In this document: positions 62,190-64,000 of the stretch, in pieces
How the letters are laid out: each line of letters starts with the position of its first letter
Position numbering within the stretch: the stretch's first letter is position 1
Assembly (NCBI RefSeq): GCF_024158025.1
Contig: NZ_JAMZEL010000002.1
Span: 248,001-312,000, forward strand
Source: Runella salmonicolor
GTDB taxonomy: Bacteria; Bacteroidota; Bacteroidia; Cytophagales; Spirosomataceae
Direction: 5' to 3'
DNA: 64,000 bases
Made by a program: the position numbers and the translations under genes
The notes under the pieces: generated by a model
What the model was told of the DNA's origin: nothing
Seen by the model: only the letters and a program-made list of their open reading frames with translations
Database searches by the model: none

Positions 62190-63137
62190 ATGAATCACAG
62201 AAATCCGAACAGTTTAACTCGTATCGGTGTATTTTATGATGGTAATTATTTCTTGCACGTCAGCAATTACTATAACTACACGCACGAACGCCGCAGTCGA
62301 ATCAGCATCAATGGCTTGCATGATTTTATACGACAGAAGGTAGCAGAAGTGGAGAAAAATGAGCCACGCCTCTGCCAAATAGTGGATGCTCATTATTTCA
62401 GAGGGCGACTTACGGCAGGGGAAGCTAGTCAACGCGGCGATTTGCTCTACTACGAACGGGTCTTTGACGACATCCTAATGTCGGAAGGGGTTACAACCCA
62501 TTATTTACCGGTAAGGAGTACTCTGGGCAAAAAACACGAAAAGGGTATTGACGTTTGGCTGGCGCTGGAAGCATTTGAAATGGCTTTCTACAAACGGTTC
62601 GATGTATTGGTACTTATCGCGGCAGACGGCGATTATGTCCCCTTGGTGAGAAAACTGAACACCCTTGGTACGCGGGTAATGGTCTTGGGCTGGGATTTTG
62701 AATATACCGATGAAGAGGGTAGTCGTTTTTATACGCGTACTTCTCAGGATTTGTTGGCAGAAGTAACCTATCCAGTAGCCATGCAAGACATTATTAACAG
62801 TCGTGGTGAAACCTTCAACAGCAACCTGTTTGTTCCACGTAATAAAGGCAAAGTATTTACAAAACAAGGGGAAGAACCCTCCGAAAATACCATTGAAGAG
62901 TCAAACACTGCGCTGCTCAACGATGAAGAACGCAAAGAAAGTTTTATTTTATCCCTCAAAGAAGGCTTTGGATTTATAAAGTATCCCCCCAACAATGTCT
63001 TTTTTCATTATACCAGCCTTCGGGATTATGATTTTAATGACCTCGTGATTGGTGATCGGGTGCAATTTACGCTTGATGAAAAAGATGGTAAACGCGCCGT
63101 TGGACATGATGTCCTTGTGTTGCAGGAAAATAAATAA
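62190..63137 (+). CDS. NYN-domain putative ribonuclease with C-terminal cold-shock-like domain
   Basis: 315 residues. The N-terminal NYN (PIN-like) domain, about 8-195, has the acidic residues of the nuclease site: Asp17 in VFYDGNYFL, Asp121 in KGIDVWLALEAF, Asp146 and Asp148 in LIAADGDYVPLVRKL. After a linker, about 250-312 resembles a cold-shock/S1-like nucleic-acid-binding barrel (SLKEGFGFIKYPPNNVFFHY, DLVIGDRVQFTLDEKDGK). A PIN-type nuclease joined to an RNA-binding barrel points to RNA cleavage, by inference. It is transcribed alone after pdxH (122-base gap). Confidence 0.88.
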   Translation: MNHRNPNSLTRIGVFYDGNYFLHVSNYYNYTHERRSRISINGLHDFIRQKVAEVEKNEPRLCQIVDAHYFRGRLTAGEASQRGDLLYYERVFDDILMSEGVTTHYLPVRSTLGKKHEKGIDVWLALEAFEMAFYKRFDVLVLIAADGDYVPLVRKLNTLGTRVMVLGWDFEYTDEEGSRFYTRTSQDLLAEVTYPVAMQDIINSRGETFNSNLFVPRNKGKVFTKQGEEPSENTIEESNTALLNDEERKESFILSLKEGFGFIKYPPNNVFFHYTSLRDYDFNDLVIGDRVQFTLDEKDGKRAVGHDVLVLQENK

Positions 63138-63178
63138 TTGATTATCGGCAAGCAGGAGGATGATTTTCTCCTGCCTGT

Positions 63179-64000
63179 CTATTTTCCCAATCGTCTGACA
63201 ATTTCATAACACGCCCTGCTGTTGTGATAGGGGCATTTCCAAAAACTTATCTTTGCGTTTCGAACGGGTGTCAAGTCGGGTTTAACGGTTCCAAACCAAT
63301 CTCCTTTCTGGGTATCTAGCACGTATTTTTTGATAAACTCCCAGCTTTTGAGCGACTTATCTTTATAATGCTCCTCACCTGTCAGCTGATACGCATTGTA
63401 AAATCCTACCATTTGTTCGGCCAATACCCACCAACTGCGTTCGTGGTTGCGGTGATTGGTGGCGGGGTCAAATTCATAATCCAACGCACCATCTGCTCCC
63501 AACCCAGTACAGGCGGCTTCGGCCATTTTGATGCACAATTGTTTCACTTTTTCGCTCCGTTCGTGGTCGTTCAACACTTCGGCCGTTTCCCACAACAGCC
63601 AAGAAGCTTCAATGTCATGGCCGTACGAAATTGTTTCGTCCTTGGGGTTCCAGTTTTGGTCAAAAAACAAACGTAAACGATACGTTTTCTGACTGACCAA
63701 TTTCTCCATAAAAGCGTCTGTCAAATGCACAACGCGCTGACGAAGCGTAGCATCGGGCCAAACGCGGTATAAATTGGTAAAAGCCTCGATGATGTGTAAA
63801 TGGGTATTTTGAGACTTATTCCAGGGCATTTTGCTTAAAATTAAATCATCAACAAGTTCCCAACTTGGCCCAAACGCTTCGAAATAACCGCCCTTGTCGG
63901 CATCATGTCCGTGCTTATCTACGGTTTTAAATAGCTCTTGCGCAAAATCCAACGCAGGGGTAAATTTTGAAGCGGCATAGTATTCACTCAATCCATAAAT
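63179..64000 (-). CDS. AGE-family (cellobiose 2-epimerase-like) enzyme, N-terminus beyond window
   Basis: The minus-strand frame is open from the stop at 63179 to the window edge with no start codon required, so the N-terminal third lies outside. About 273 residues are visible. The (alpha/alpha) barrel motifs NTHLHIIEAFTNLYRV, SYGHDIEASWLLWETAEV, NHERSWWVLAEQMVGFYNAY and the final FWKCPYHNSRACYEIVRRL place it in the N-acylglucosamine/cellobiose 2-epimerase family; His-containing ISYGHDIEASW supplies likely catalytic residues. It would epimerise C2 of a terminal glucose unit. The TTG at 63991 is internal, not the start. Confidence 0.85.
   Translation of the reverse strand: MYGLSEYYAASKFTPALDFAQELFKTVDKHGHDADKGGYFEAFGPSWELVDDLILSKMPWNKSQNTHLHIIEAFTNLYRVWPDATLRQRVVHLTDAFMEKLVSQKTYRLRLFFDQNWNPKDETISYGHDIEASWLLWETAEVLNDHERSEKVKQLCIKMAEAACTGLGADGALDYEFDPATNHRNHERSWWVLAEQMVGFYNAYQLTGEEHYKDKSLKSWEFIKKYVLDTQKGDWFGTVKPDLTPVRNAKISFWKCPYHNSRACYEIVRRLGK

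Overview
The window looks like a chromosomal segment of a Bacteroidota bacterium, most likely order Cytophagales (Runella/Dyadobacter/Spirosoma-like; this is inference). The reasons are a SPOR protein with an HU-CCDC81-like N-terminus, TonB and barrel genes, DUF349, DUF4783 and DUF6580 proteins, an alginate_exp-type porin, weak Shine-Dalgarno sites, and at least seven good matches to the phylum-specific promoter TTG-N19-21-TAnnTTTG. No rRNA, CRISPR array, complete prophage or intact insertion sequence is visible. Most of the window is ordinary core genome.

Layout. 1-3.7 kb: a truncated secreted phosphodiester glycosidase, a YcxB-like membrane protein, an alpha/beta hydrolase and an acyltransferase. 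3.7-8.1 kb (minus strand): a glycolysis/division block eno, ftsB-like gene, low-molecular-weight phosphatase, gpmI, lipoprotein. 8.6-14.7 kb: a small secreted protein, then a minus-strand run beta-CASP nuclease, accA, HAD hydrolase, M50 protease, aminotransferase. 14.9-16 kb: an Lrp/AsnC regulator diverging from a candidate structured RNA that contains an odd tRNA-like fold. 16-19.5 kb: a DUF819 membrane protein, a 56-residue zinc-ribbon gene, a 1-kb AT-rich gap and a REC-Crp fusion regulator. 19.5-30 kb: a large secreted metalloprotease, a kinase fusion, an alginate-export porin, an integrase-arm-like orphan, and a TPR lipoprotein.

30-40 kb: tRNA-Arg, galK, glpD, YbjQ, a phosphoribosyltransferase, a DUF4783 protein, a PLP desulfhydrase, a DUF6580 membrane protein, purine nucleoside phosphorylase, a beta-propeller protein and rpsT. 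40.5-49.6 kb (plus strand): an envelope block (TPR protein, outer-membrane barrel, HU/SPOR protein, TonB) followed by folC and trmB. 49.8-54.4 kb: gap and dapD separated by an AT-rich region, then an XRE-type regulator whose promoter is embedded in an array of TGTAAAC boxes, and an unknown protein. 54.6-64 kb: a TPR/coiled-coil protein, gyrA, a small lipoprotein, two tandem tRNA-Thr genes, a DUF349 protein, pdxH, an NYN-cold-shock fusion and a truncated cellobiose-2-epimerase-like gene.

The least explained items are the tRNA-like RNA at about 15.53-15.96 kb with the 24-bp palindrome beside it, the operator array at 52.45-52.74 kb, the 17-base repeat-plus-hairpin element found in two 1-kb gaps (18.07 and 27.85 kb), and the integrase-arm-like orphan at 26.2 kb. 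All function calls rest on reading translated sequence and motifs. No database search was possible.
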